Shown here: in pieces, positions 45,194-57,616 of the stretch
How the letters are laid out: the number at the start of each line of letters is the position of its first letter
How positions within the stretch are numbered: the first letter of the stretch is position 1
NCBI GenBank assembly: GCA_023014485.1
Contig: JAJOZX010002357.1
Coordinates: 147,001 to 211,000 of the forward strand
Direction of reading: 5' to 3'
Length of the DNA: 64,000 nucleotides
Source of the DNA: Bathynomus jamesi
Lineage: Eukaryota; Arthropoda; Malacostraca; Isopoda; Cirolanidae
Notes under the pieces: generated by a model
Seen by the model: only the letters and a program-made list of their open reading frames with translations
Database searches by the model: none
What the model was told of the DNA's origin: nothing
Translations under genes and position numbers: made by a program

Positions 45194-45780
45194 GATTGAA
45201 TTGACTGATTAACTCTGGAAACGAGTCGCTTTTATATATTTTAGTTGTCCCTCTAGAATACTCTACAGAGAACAGGAACGCTCGAGAAAATTTTAGAATT
45301 CTATGATATTTTTAGCTTAATTTACTAATATTAAAATGGGTTAAAAATGACAAAATTAAAAATATTTTTAGGGTGTTACATATAAAAATATACATAATAC
45401 AACAATACCATAACAATAGGTACAAATACCTAGATAAAAACCTAGTTGCATAATGTGTAACTGCAAAAAGACAGCGAGTATTGAGAAAAAAACTTTTTAT
45501 GAATACGACGAAAAGAGGAGGGTGTTGAGCAAAATCAGGACCTGATAGAGCAAAACCGAGTAAAACTTCGTGCTCAGCGCACCCAAATTACCTAGAACTA
45601 ACTGTCAAATCTAATTCAATAGACAAAAATTGAAATTTGTTCCCCAGTGTAATTTATCCGACAAGGCGATGCTAACTAGTGGAATCCCATTACTATTTCT
45701 AATTCACGTCAACGATTTTAATTTCTCAACTACAATAAACTGCGTACAATACGCACCATAGCTCCCATCATAACTCAGAC

Positions 45781-46239
45781 TTTCTGTTTTATGACTAGGT
45801 TAAATGGCTGAAAAAGCCAGTTTGACTGCCCTAAAATGGCTGAAAAACCAAGAAGAGCGGTAAGAATCGATTTAACTAGGTAAACAGCCCATTGGTGAAT
45901 ACATCGTCATAAATACAAACTTAAATAGGTACTTACCACCCAAAATGAGTGATAAACACCTGTGTGTATGTGTTTGTGTGTGTGCGCGGGCACAGGCAAT
46001 AGTCAGTACTTACCTATCTATATACAAAGGAATACAAAGGACATCAAATAATAACAGACCGGATGATCCCTACGAGGATGTCTGTTTAAGAAGGAAGGTT
46101 AAAAGATGTAAGAAAATTTAAGGACAAGTGGAAGTTTTAAAGCAAAGCAATAAAGAGAGGTTGAAAGGGGGGAAAGACTTTTAAAGATAAAGTGAAAATT
46201 TTAAAGTAAAGCGGAGGGAATCCGAGTGAAAATGCTACA
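45781..46239. other. unassigned sequence
   Basis: Nothing beyond the fading LINE remnant and a short TG-rich stretch at 45960-45985. Confidence 0.4.
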
Positions 46240-49200
46240 ATACTTCTACGCGCTAACAAATGCTTCTAACTGGGGGTTTAAGGCAAGATAAGCATCTAGT
46301 CTCTTTTTAAAGGATTCGATCGAATTACTTTGAATTACGCTGGATGGCAATCCATTACACAAATTAATTATACGATTGAAGAAGAAAAATGTTTAGCTTC
46401 ATTAGAATTAAGATGTTTACCCACTAATTTAAGACTATTACCGCGAGTTCTGTCTGCATTTCTGAAGGTGAAATATTGTTCGGCGTCGACATTATCAAAA
46501 CCTCTAATTATTTTAAATACCTGGATTAAATCTATTCGAATACGCCTTTTCACAAGTGGGAATAAATTTAACGTTTCTAAACAGCAGCGTATAATTTGTT
46601 TCTAATATTTAAAAAAGGAGACAAATCTCTCCATTCTGTCTATGTCCTGTCGTAAATATGGAGATCAGAACTCCACGCCGTATTCCAGGTGGGGACGTAC
46701 TAAGGAATTATATAATATTAGCATTGTTTTCTCCGACTTAAATTCAAAATGATCTACCAATAAATCCTAAGATTCTATTTGCTTTTCTGACCGTTTCGAT
46801 ACATTGCTTATCCGTTTTAAGAGTGTCGGTAACACTCGTTAGTGTATTGTTGCGCATAAAATACTTTTCTTTAACATTGTTTCTACCGATATGCAACATT
46901 TTACATTTATCTATATTGAAGTCCATTTCCCAAATTTCTGTCCACTCGAGTAATTTATTAATATCTTCTTGAATCCGCAAACGTTCTGCCGCTGATTTTG
47001 TTCGTCCCCCGAGTTGGGTATCATTCGCAAATTTTGAAATTACACTCTTAATTCCTATGTTGATGTCATTGATATAAATAATAAAAATAACTGGTTCCAG
47101 AACTGATCCCTGAGGCACACCGCTAGTTACCCTTTTCCAGTTAGACGCTTTTCTATTAATGACCACTGTTTGCTTACGTCCACTCAGCCAATTTTTAATC
47201 CATTTGAGAATATTACCATTCAATTCCATGAGAATGAAGTTTAGCTAATAATCTTTTATGTGGCACTTTATGAAACGCATTTTGCAAATCGAAATATATA
47301 ATAGCTACTATTGTACTCTCGTCATATACTGTATATTCAATATCATTAAAGAAATCGAGGAGATTAGTAGGTCAACTACTGAAGTCAGACTAATGGGAGA
47401 TAATTTCCGGAAGCGATTTGTCCTCTTTTTTAAATATTGGCGTAATGTTTGCAAGTGTCCAATCGAACGGAACTTGTACAGACTGTAACGATTTATTATT
47501 GTTATTATTAAATATATACTGTATGTGAGAGGAGAGACTATTGCGCAGTTTATTTCTTTAAGTACCCTAGAGTAGATCTTATCTGAATCTGGAGATTTAT
47601 TAGGACTAATTTTACCTGTGGCCAAGAGTACTTCAGTTTTAACTAACAGTAAAATCGTGAAGCTTTAAATGATAACACTGGTCAACACTCATTTTATTGC
47701 CAATCATATTAGAGTGATTTTGGGGTAACTTTGTGGTGCTGATTCCGAATATGACATCGGTTTTGCTAGATTGGCTCTAATTTATGAGATAATTGGTACC
47801 CCATTGAAACACGTAAAAATGCAAAAAATTTAATGTTCAGGCGGAGCTTACTTACAAATCGCATTGAAATTGTCTCAAATCATACAAAAGTAAACACATG
47901 AAATACATAATGGCATTTTATTCGGTTTCACCATCTAGAATGTTCCGGTAGTTTCCCATATGCACGCGTTATGGTTACGTTTCCTATTAATTGAGGGTAT
48001 TCATTATCTCAAGAACTAGAGCCAAATCGGAAAAACTACTTTCATTTTGGAATTCAGCAACCCCAAAATACCCTAAATTCGTACGAATTTCCTTGGCAAC
48101 GAAAAAAAAAAGTTTTTTTGTTGACCTGTGTAATCACTGAGCATGATTACGGGGACGGAATGTTATTCATATTTTCGGTAGTAAACACGGAAGAGGAGAA
48201 TTTATTTAAAATTTCAGTCATTTGCAAATTATTGTAAATTTTTTCATTGTTTTGGCCTATGAGTGGACCACTAGTCTGCGAAATTACTTTTTTGTTCCGA
48301 ACATAATTATAGAATTCCTTAGGATTGAATCTAATTTGGTTCACTATATATAGCTCATAGTTGTGCTTACTTTTTCTAATAAGTTTTTTGCTTCGCCTTC
48401 TCAGAAACTTGTTAGCATTTTCATCGGACAAATTACTGTAGTTTATTCTTTAAATTTAAAAAACGCGTTCCTTTTCAGTGTTAAGCTACTTTTAATTTCA
48501 GCATTCCACCATTTACGTTTAACAGGCTTCGCCAGTCTCTTTTTACGTAATGGGATATTACTTGATTCTAAATGTTTAAAATAATTAAAAAAAGAAGTTC
48601 ATGTGCCATCGCGTGATAGAGCCTCATCCCAATCATGGGTCGAAAGTTGCAGTTTCATGTCACGAAATTTAACCCTTTAAAATCCAAAGCGTATTCCAGA
48701 CTCTTCAAATTATGAACATTAAATGTTTTTGCCTATGATCACTGGTGGAGAAGTAGTATCTTACAGAATACTGCGTTCCCTAGTGGATCATTTGAAAAAG
48801 TGAACATTCGAGCAAACCTTCGTACAGTCGACGACCGGAATTTGACTGTGAAGGACCACCCCGATCCTTGCAAAGTAAATTAAGATCTCCCATAATTATT
48901 GCATCATGTTCGCTACTTACATAAAAATTAGTTCCTGAAGTCTATTACCACTATCGACCGTCTGAGAGGGAGGCCTATATACTAAACCTATAATTAATTT
49001 CTTTCGTGCGTTGTCTTTAATTTCAACGAACGTCGCATTCATATTATCAATTTCTGCAATGTTTTTAATTACGAGTTTTAAGTTTGACGAACGTATAGTA
49101 CCTACTGTACCACTACCCCTTCTTTCTAGTCTATCATTGTTAAACATCTCATGACCAGGAATATGATATTCTCCGAGAAAATATCTACTCTCTGTATTTA

Positions 49201-49256
49201 ACCAGTATTTACTATATACTGTACATAAACAATCATTCACGTAGGCCCCGCCCACT
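46240..49256 (-). pseudogene. CR1-like LINE ORF2, decayed, with nested MITE
   Basis: From right to left on the minus strand: endonuclease part (LKLVIKNIAEIDNMNATFVE, GLVYRPPSQ at 48917-49255), linker (RRSKKLIRKSKHNYELY, EFYNYVRNKK at 48147-48431), MITE 47676-48130, then PNKSPDSDKI, the reverse-transcriptase core at 46744-47229 (SGVPQGSVLEPVIFIIYIND, FANDTQLGG), and the tail FRNADRTRGNSLKL at 46400-46470. The catalytic FADD is FAND here, so activity would be lost even without the frameshifts. The layout and wording are typical of arthropod CR1-type LINEs. Confidence 0.86.
47676..48130. mobile_element. Chapaev-like MITE
   Basis: 455 bp, left end CACTGGTCAACACTC, right end the complement of CACAGGTCAACAAAAA, target TAA on both sides (47673-47675 and 48131-48133). 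Ends and target match the 42653-45649 element, so it is a short relative that would rely on that transposase. Confidence 0.88.
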
Positions 49257-49529
49257 TTCCATCAAGCACGGGAGAAAAATTCAAGTTCGTACTTTGTCTT
49301 CATACCAGAAACACGAATGAAAATGAATTTACAAAAAACTTACATCAAAATAAATTATATAGAAATAAGAAAAAAATATATATTAACTGTATAAAATCTT
49401 TTATAGAAACTTAAAATAATTAAAGCGACGTTTGGAGAAATAAAATTGGAAAAAATTTCACTTCCTCATAAATTCAAATAAAGTCAGAAAAAAAAGAGAT
49501 ATACTCAATAAAGCATAAACACTTTAAGA

Positions 49530-49535
49530 ACCTTA

Positions 49536-49571
<36 letters not shown>
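49530..49571. repeat. (AAT)n microsatellite
   Basis: About 13 AAT units. Confidence 0.95.
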
Positions 49572-49654
49572 TTTATTGTTCTTTGCTACATTTATAAGGC
49601 ATACAAAGGGTATATAGAGAGTGATATATAATAACATACAACTATATGTACAAT

Positions 49655-52600
49655 TTAGGGTGGAGCGAAAAATACTTTTTTTCTAGTATGAAGTTCTAAT
49701 AGTGATTAAAAGTTGCATTTAGTGGACGATATATACCTGCCAAAATATGAGTTCATTTGTTTGATATTTTCAGCTGCCACCAGGGGGCTAAAGTTAACAC
49801 AATTTTGGGTAAAAAGGAAAAAAATGCTTCTACTTTAGGTTTATCAAACTATTATAAAATTTTATCTTATAATTATCTAATAGGTTGATTAAGATTCGTA
49901 AATGATAAAATTCGTTTTGTAAAAATGCCTTTTCATATGCTTAATATCTTCAGCTGCCACAAGAGGGCTGAAGTTAACTTAAAAAACAATTAAGTATGAT
50001 TCTGTATTTACTTGAAAAAGGGAACAGTAATAAATTAGGATGTCTCTCCTCCTTTATACTGGCTTGAGACAGTTAAGAAACGTTATTTCGTGCCTTAGCG
50101 GAGTTACCACCCTTTCCCCAACCAACCTCCCTCTAGAAAGGGTTCTTGCTGAAGACTATTTAGTAATTTGCTTTTGTGTCAAATTTTGGCTGTTTTTTCC
50201 TTGATTCTAATGTAGCACGAATCCAACCGTCTCTGTTTGTAGGTCCGAAGACTGATCCAGCAGCTTCTGTAAAGAGCTTGACGCATCTCTCTACGGCTTG
50301 TGTATGACATGGAAACTGAAATAATTCTGAATGAAGAGTAGTACCATGTTTGATGCATGATTCAATATCATCAAGAGAAACTCCTTTGGTTATCGGTGGT
50401 TCTGCTATCTGAAAATCTTGCCACATAATGAGATCTGTATAGTCTTTGGCATAAAAATTTATTTCTGGCACCTTAAAATACCTGATAACATCTGTTTCTT
50501 GAATGCATGCCCTTGCTTTTATGATACGCCTAAATCCCAACTGACGCACATGCTCCCTTTCATCAGCTATCATTGCAATGAGAATGTTTTCTTGATTTGC
50601 GTAATATGCATTTCGCTGAATGACTGAGTCATGTACTCTCCTAAGCTCTTCACGGAGATACCGGCTTCTTGCAATCATATGCCACATATGTTTAGCACCA
50701 TATTGGCATAATGGTTTACGCTTTATCTGAAACCACATTGGTGCGTATACCCTAACAATGAAAGTAGCTAATTCTTGTAAATTGCCTGAAGGATTCTCTG
50801 TGCTTACATATAACCGCAGAGTCCTGTTTGCTGTGGTGAGCCACCTTCAATGTGATATATTGCCTGGACTCTTATGACTAAGACTCTTTGAGAATGTTCC
50901 ACTTGATATAGCCTTGTGAATTTCAAGAAGGTATTTCTGGTCAGTACTTATGTCATCTACATCAACTTCACACATGTCCTCTTGAATTTCAATGGGTTTG
51001 AAGTTAACTATGGGAAGCTTTTCACAGTCTGAAAGTGCTCGGCCAATTTCTCCTGAAAATGCTCTTGGTCCAGTAGTGGTACCATCCAAGTGATGAAACA
51101 GATGGCGCAATGGAAGTTCATTAAGGTGTAAAAGGCATATCAGCCACTGCAATGGCTTATTAAAGGCTTCTTCCAGTAATCTTATTGTGCCTCCAATACT
51201 ACCAGTGTTAACCACTGTCGAATCACAGCCAACTGCAACGATGTTCCCTATATCAACATTCCTTTCTTTCAAGCAATTCACTAGCGCTGTGCAAATGTAT
51301 TTAGCTTTGCCACTGGAAGGTGTCACATGTGCAAAGTACAGAGAGTGTGGTTCAGATATTATGCTGATATGCTCTTCGCGTTTGGTTCTTTGGTGGTTAG
51401 AGCCATCACTCTCCTGGACTTGAATCATTGTTTTATCCTTTCTGCCATCAAAGTATAATCCCCGCATGGTTTTTGGCTCTCCTATCTGTTGTAGTTCCTT
51501 TCTCTGTTTTTGTCTTTCACGTCTTTCACGTGTGTGCTATGTCAATGCTTCCTATCACCATTATTCTGCGTGTTCGTTGGTCATTTAAAAAATCTGCTCT
51601 TTTGGAGGGACTTTCTTACTCTTTTCACATGAGCATCTCCTAAACTCCTTACATTTGCAGGTGCAGATGTCAAACAAAGTGCATTTTGAAGAGTTTTCAA
51701 ATTCTTCAAGCTGATTTTTGTACTTAGGCTGATCCTTGCGTGACTTGTATGGCTTTAATAAGGACCTGTATTTATCATGGTACACTCGCATCATCTGTAA
51801 AACGCGTGTATGTGAAACTATTGGCAAAGAGGCCTTCTTCCAAATATTTTCTACCTTTTTGGAAACTGCCTCTGCTATTTCAGAAAATGAAGGCTCCTTG
51901 TTATTCATCTGCTCCTTCACTAAATGTTTTGTGAACAGGTAATCTTTCATAATGCAGTTATAAGTTGGTAGTTGCATATCACTCATCTCACAAGGTACTT
52001 CAAATATGGCACACTTCATATGTTCTCTAGTGAAATGTTTATATTTAGTATTTGATGCCATAATATTTTTAAGAAAAATTCACAATCACAAAATATCCTG
52101 TAACATCAAAACATTATAAATTAATATATATAATATATTTTATAAGTATATATAATATATTATATAAATATATAATATATTATATAAATAAACTAAAATT
52201 ATATAATACATTATAACAAGCATTTTATAATAAAATCAATATTATCTCTATATAAATCACTTTAAAATAAAGTTTTATAATATTCCGATCATATTAAAAA
52301 ACTCCGATCAACTGAGCGACTAGGCCTACTACCTAAGAAGACAAGTGTTAACACACTGTTCTAATGACTCACAGAAAGAAATTCCTTCACACCAAAACCC
52401 TCCCCAACAACCCTCCCCAAACCCTCCCCCACAACATTCAGTGTAGTCTCAACATGACTCAGTTACTCTAAATTGTGTTAACTTCAGCTCTCTTGTGGCA
52501 GCTGAAGATATTAAGCATATGAAAAGGCATTTTTACAAAACGAATTCCTATCATTTAAGAATCTTAATCAAACTATTAGATAATTCTAAGATAAAATTTT

Positions 52601-52800
52601 ATAATAGTTTGACAAACCTAAAATAGAAGCATTTTTTCCTTTTTACACAAAATTGTGTTAACTTTAGCCCCCTGGTGGCAGCTGAAACTTTTAAACAAAT
52701 GAACTCATATTTTGGCAGGCATATTTCGTCCACTAAATGCAACGTTTAATCACTATTAGAACTTCATACTAGAAAAAAAGTATTTTTCGCTCCACCCTAA
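49655..52800 (-). mobile_element. DNA transposon with 324-bp terminal inverted repeats
   Basis: The arms 49655-49978 and 52477-52800 pair base for base (coordinates sum to 102455) with few mismatches. The ends read TTAGGGTGGAGCGAAAAATA. The inner part of each arm repeats the word CAGCTGCCAC twice. Length 3.1 kb. One minus-strand gene fills the interior. A target duplication longer than TA is not evident. The superfamily is not settled by what I can see. Confidence 0.88.
50160..52061 (-). pseudogene. transposase of the 49655-52800 element, unclassified RNase-H-like
   Basis: The start is ATG 52061 (MASNTKYKHF). The first block (to 51585) has a cysteine cluster CTLFDICTCKCKEFRRCSC, likely zinc-binding. 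After one or two frameshifts near 51480-51590 the frame runs from 51467 to 50160, with a single TGA at 50847. It contains MRGLYFDGRKDKT, AVGCDSTVVNTGSIGGTIRL, PLQWLICLLHLNELPLRHLF, GPRAFSGEIGRAL, RWLTTANRTLRLYV, ARSRYLREEL and a C-terminal tail. The spacing of D, D and H/E blocks suggests an RNase-H-like catalytic core (inference). The total is about 620 codons. Similar proteins are repeated in many invertebrate genomes as uncharacterised genes. Confidence 0.8.
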
Positions 52801-52810
52801 TGTACATATA

Positions 52811-55476
52811 AGGTTGTAACATATTCTGCTCGATTTTTTAGTTCATTCAGAACAAAAATTAAAGGACTTATAAGCACAAATTTGCTCGAATTTTTAGTTT
52901 ATTCACAACAAAAATTAAATGACATAATGACAAATTAATCATCAATATAATTCCCTTCTTTTTCTATAACCTCCTCCCACCTGTAGAAAAGTTTTTTTAT
53001 GCCATGTTCGAAGAAATCCCTTGGTTTCGAGTTAAAAAAAGCGATCACTTCGTTTTCGATAGCTTCCCTGGATTGCAACTTTTGTCCATCTAGGTGGTGT
53101 TGCAGACTTCTGAATAAATGGTAGTCTGAAGGTGCGATGTCCAGAGAATAAGGTGGATGAGGCATTTTTTCCCAACCAAATGCCTCCAATTGGGCAGCGG
53201 TGATTCGAGCAGTGTGAGGGCGCGCGTTATCCTGGTGGAATAGAACACCTCTGCGATTAATTAATGCAGGACGTTTTTCTTTTAATGTCATCTTCAATCG
53301 CTGGAGTTGTTGGCAGTAGACTTCAGCTGTGATTGTTTGGTTATCTGGCAGAAACTCAAAATGAATAATTCCTTGCATATCCCACCAAACGCATTGCAAA
53401 CTTTTCTTTGGATGGGGTCCATTCCTTGGCTGAGGTTCAGGCTTTGTTTCACGGCTAAGCCACTGATGTCGACGCTTAATATTGTTATAGAGGACCCATT
53501 TTTCATCTCCAGTGACGATCCGATTCAAAAACGGTGCCTGCAGTTGCCGAGAATGCAGTGATGTGCAAATATCGATTCGATGTTGAAGATTCGCTGTGAC
53601 AAATCATGCGGAACCCATTTTCCAACCTTCACTACTTTTCCTACTTTGGAACATAGAATACGTAACATACTGGAACCTGGGTTACTGGAGTATCAATGTG
53701 GCTTTCGTGCAGGCCGGAGTACTATAAATCAAATTTCAGCCATAAGACAATATCTTGAGAAGAGTCGAGAATTGGATTTGGACCGCTTCATATGTTTTTT
53801 TTTGGATCTGGAGAAGGCATTTGATAGTGTGCCCAGGGAGAAGCTGTGGGTGGTTTTGAGTGAAAGAGTGCCACCCAAGCTTCTGAGAGCAGTAATGAGC
53901 ACCTATAGGGTCTCCCAGAGCACGGTGGTGGGATCGGAGGAGTGGTTTGATATAAGTACAGGAGTTAAACAAGGGAGTGTTCTGTCACCCATTTTATTTA
54001 TTGCCTACACCAACAGGGTTATGGAACACATAACTGAGGGAATTGAAGAGGAAATAGAAATTTTTGGATATGCTGATGATGTGGCTGTTGGGACTAACAC
54101 AGCGCAATCCCTGGAGAGAATTATGCAGAGGTGGGATGAGAGATTGAGGGAGTATGGACTGAAACTGAATTATGATAAAACTGAATATATGGTGGTAACG
54201 AGGGGAGCGAACGAGGATGGAATCTTTGTTGGGGGAAGGGAAATGAAAAAGACAGACACATTTAAATACCTTGGTAGTGTGATAGCAAATGATGCGGGTA
54301 TGGATGCAGAGGTGAATGAAAGAATTGCTAAATATAGCAGAAACGTTTCCTTCCTGTACCCCCTATTGAAAGACCAAAACATCCCTAAAAAGGTAAAGAC
54401 GCATATATACTCAACAATATTGAAACCAATCTTACTATACGGCAGCGAGACTTGGGCCCTAACCACAAGGACGAGGGGAAAACTGCAAGCAGCTGAAATG
54501 AGGGTCCTGAGATTGATAGGAGTAAGTAGATTGGATAAAATAAGGAACACTGAAATAAGAAGGCGATTGGGTGTAACTTCAGTTAATGAGAATATTGAGA
54601 GGAACCAACTGAGATGGTACGGGCATGTCCAACGAATGCCGATGGAAAGGACAGCAAGAAGAATGCTGGAATGGGCCCCTCAAAACAGAAGATCAGTTGG
54701 AAGACTGAAGATACGTTGGATGGATAACATCAAGAGTGCTGTCGAGAAGTGTGAAATCAGTCTCCAACGGGCGAACTTGATGTGTGGAGATCGTGAGGCA
54801 TGGAGGAGTCTCGTCCGAGGGCTCCCAACTGACAGACCGCTTTAGGTCTACCAGGCGCCTGGTAGGAAAGGTAAGAAACTACTTTTCCTAACAGCTTCAA
54901 ATGACGATGAATGGTCATATGGCTAACGCCGAGTTGCAGGCCAAGTTCTCTTACAGTTACCGTTGGTTTTCCTCCACTGTTGCTTTCAGCAACTCTTCAT
55001 CCAACTCATTTGGTCGTCCTGTTCGTTGATAATTAATCTTTCAGACTGAAGTCTCCATTTCTGAACTTCTCAAACCATCTCCTACACATCCATTCGCTCA
55101 CAACATCATTTCCATAAACTCTTTGAATGTTTTTTGCGGATTCACCAGCGTTAGATCCGTTATAGAACTTATACAGCATCACATGTCGGATATGCTCTTT
55201 CGTGGGCTCCATGTTTTTTCAATTACTGTAATATCGTAGGGGTGGCGTTGTAACTGTATGAAAAACACCAGAGAAAATATTCATTAGCCTAATCCTACAC
55301 TAGCCTAAGCCTACACTAGCCTAAGTCATTCTGTATCATTCTGTATCGTGATAAAACCTGTGCGAACCTGTCGCCGCGTGTATTTTGCAACATTTCTAAA
55401 ACTATTTCACATTATCTTGAGGTATTCTATTATCTATCGTCCTTTTTCTAATCGAGCAGAATTTATGTTACAACCT
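52811..55476 (-). mobile_element. mariner (DD34D) split by a LINE insertion
   Basis: The terminal repeats match for about 25 bp (AGGTTGTAACATATTCTGC; AGGTTGTAACATAAATTCTG). The N-terminus is on the minus strand from ATG 55213 to about 54891 (EHIRHVMLYKFYNGSNAGES; TVRELGLQLGVSHMTIHRHL) with two stops. The catalytic part is at 53640-52935: NRIVTGDEKW, HQDNARPHTARITAAQL, HPPYSLDIAPSDYHLF. I count 34 residues between the second and third aspartates, and all three aspartates are present. A frameshift lies near 53540. Without the LINE the mariner would be about 1.4 kb, a normal length. Confidence 0.92.
53644..54877 (+). mobile_element. RTE-like LINE, 5'-truncated, in the mariner
   Basis: Flanked by a 13-bp target duplication ACTACTTTTCCTA (53631-53643 and 54878-54890). 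The coding part is open without a break from the insertion point to the stop at 54845, about 400 codons: YQCGFRAGRSTINQISAIRQ, FFLDLEKAFDSVPREKLW, STGVKQGSVLSPILFIAYTN, FGYADDVAVG (about 54064-54094), TFKYLGSVI, ETWALTTR, RNQLRWYGHVQRMP, GRLKIRWMD. The 3' end carries an 18-bp perfect palindrome CTACCAGGCGCCTGGTAG (54848-54865) and no poly(A). The intact frame and perfect target duplication mark it as one of the youngest insertions here. Confidence 0.93.
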
Positions 55477-55659
55477 GATATGATAGTGCGACAGTTTATG
55501 CATTCCTAAGCATATGTATGGACAATATAATACAATAGACGATATAAAACAATATTAACAGCAACACAACAACAATAATAATACCAATATCACAATTTAT
55601 TATTGTTTATATGCGAGCTGGTGAGCCCATCAGTTGCTACAGGAAACATACATATATAT
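55477..55659. other. unassigned sequence
   Basis: Short AT-rich spacer between mariner and LINE. Confidence 0.4.
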
Positions 55660-57190
55660 GAAAATGAAAATGAAAAGGTTTATTGGCAGACTATAGTCCA
55701 TATGACAAATATTATTAATACAATGACAGTTCACATACTAAGGATAAAAATGTATACAACTGATTGACGTGAGTAAAAAATAAGCCGAACTTTCAACACA
55801 ACCTTTATCACATTTGTAATACAAGTTTTTACACTACACCACCTTCAAAGTAGGCGCCTTCAGCAGCGACACACGTTTGCCAACGTCCGTACCACTTATC
55901 AAAACAGTCCTGCAAACCATTCTTTATGACTTCCTTAAGGGCATTCGTCGCAGCACTCTTCACCTCTTCTCCTGATTCGAACCGGCACCCCTTCATCAAT
56001 TCTTTCACTTTTGGAAACAGATAAAAATCTGCGGGGGCGAGATCAGGAGAGTAAGGAGGCTGGGGAAGCTTCATGGATCAAGTTAAAAGTCTCAGTAAGT
56101 GTTTTACGAAGTTTGACACAAAAGTTAATGTTTATCTGCTGCTCGTGATGCGTCATATCTGAGATCCGACGGCACACACACTAACAGTGTTCTACTAAAT
56201 GAGGTCGTGCGTCTTATTCGTGACAGATACACCAACTGCCGTTTGGCAAACAAGTCTCGTCATATCTACCAACATCCAGTGCGCATGCGCATTTCACAGC
56301 TGTCGTCTTTACTGCGCAGTATGCAAAGTTCGGTTTATTTTTTACTCTAGGTAATACAGTAATGTCAAAGTTAAGTGGAGCTACAGACAGATGTTTTCGT
56401 ACCATGAAGTCCATACCTAAGAGGATAAATGGTAGGACTCGTGGATAACTTGGATAATCGGGTTGGTTGATATTTTAATTCTTTGCATTAGACTGTATTG
56501 AGCACGTCTTGTTACCTCCGGGAAGCTTGGGACATTGCGGGTAGCAAACATTTGCAAAGCTGAGCATCTCGGGGGTAACTTATGTAAGAGTCTAAAAGAT
56601 CTGTTGTACAGCAAATTTAGAGGTCTGCCAGAACTTCTTTTATAATTCACCTAGAGTTGCTGTCCGTATATATTACTGCAGAAAGTACGAAAGAGAGTGT
56701 CTTTAGCTTCACTTGTACAGAACCGAAAGTTCCTTATAGTCATATTCGCTTTAGCACAAAGGCTTCGAGATTGTTTTCTTATATCCGAGTCATCACTCAA
56801 GGAGCTGGTAATAGTTTGACCCAAATACTTAAACTCTTGTACTTCCTCAATTACTTCACCTTTTATTTTAAACCTAATGTCAGCTGGCTGATTATAGTTT
56901 TTAGGATGAAATTGCATAACCTTAGTTTCTGTAACATTAAAAAGAATATCATGTTTCTGCGAATACACTTCGCAGACTTTTAGTAGCCGATCCAGACCTT
57001 TAACAGAGGGACTTATTAACACCATATCATCGGCATAAACTAAGTTATTTATCCTTGTGTTATCTAAGAATGTTAGAGTAGTGGTTTTTCCACAGCTTTG
57101 CAATTTCATCCTCCCCAGACACCCCATCGATTGTTGGAGGGAGAACACTTTTGACACAAATTTCCAAAATTTGTTATTATCATTTTATAT
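55660..57190 (-). pseudogene. LINE reverse transcriptase, second copy, internally deleted
   Basis: The minus strand at 57157-56651 joins a pre-reverse-transcriptase stretch (IAKLWKNHYSNIL-like, about 57070-57130) directly to the catalytic block NNLVYADDMVLISPSVKG, so motif A and the finger region are missing. It continues KYLGQTITSSL, FRTFCSNIYGQQL, then after a shift LLYNRSFRLLHKLPPR to 56417, and a 3' UTR to 55660 like that of the copy at 31280. A mariner (55771-56347) is nested in the UTR. Confidence 0.85.
55771..56347 (-). mobile_element. deleted mariner nested in the LINE 3' UTR
   Basis: The ends GAGTAAAAAATAAGCCGAAC and the complement of GAGTAAAAAATAAACCGAAC match for about 22 bp. The minus strand at 55829-56074 keeps the mariner C-terminus (PPYSPDLAPADFYLFPKVKE, then GRWQTCVAAEGAYF). 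The rest of the gene is deleted. The sister LINE near 31420 lacks this insertion, an empty-site match. Confidence 0.85.
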
Positions 57191-57213
57191 ATACACACAC
57201 ACACACACACACA
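57190..57213. repeat. (CA)n microsatellite
   Basis: Left border of the foldback. Confidence 0.9.
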
Positions 57214-57616
57214 CAGGGTGTCTCAGAAGTCGCGCACCATAGATTTTATTCAGATTTACGAGGTTTACGAGTCGAAATGGTTTATAAGTGATGTTTAATT
57301 ACAATATATGTTCGATAATGTTCGAATAATAAAATTAATAGTATGTACAGTTAATCAAAAATCTATCTTAAAATGATTAAATTGAATGAAGCTACATTAG
57401 CTAATGGTGTCTCAGAAGTCGCGCACTATTGGCTAATGTAGCTTCATTCAATTTAATTATTTTAATATAGCTTTTTGATTAACTGTACATACTATTAATT
57501 TTATTATTCGAACATTATCGATGATGTATTTTAATTAAACATCACTTATAAACCATTTCGACTCGTAACCTCGTAAATCTGAATAAAGCTTATGGTGCGC
57601 GACTTCTGAAACACTC

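Larger units (their letters stand above)
42653..45649 (-). mobile_element. Chapaev-like (CACTG) DNA transposon, nearly full length
   Basis: A 2997-bp element with ends CACTGGGCAACACG and, on the other side, the complement of CACTGGGGAACAAA. The inverted similarity continues inside (GGTAATTTGGGTGCGCTGA and GCTCTATCAGGTCCTGATT at both ends, about 120 bp in all). The 3-bp target TAA is at 42650-42652 and 45650-45652. CACTG ends with a 3-bp TAA/TWA target fit the CACTA/Chapaev supergroup. It has landed in a LINE reverse transcriptase and carries one gene on the minus strand. Confidence 0.88.

Noticed and set aside
49655..49978. CRISPR-like or attachment-site repeats (CAGCTGCCAC words)
   Set aside because: The words are parts of the transposon's long terminal repeats and show no repeat-spacer pattern.
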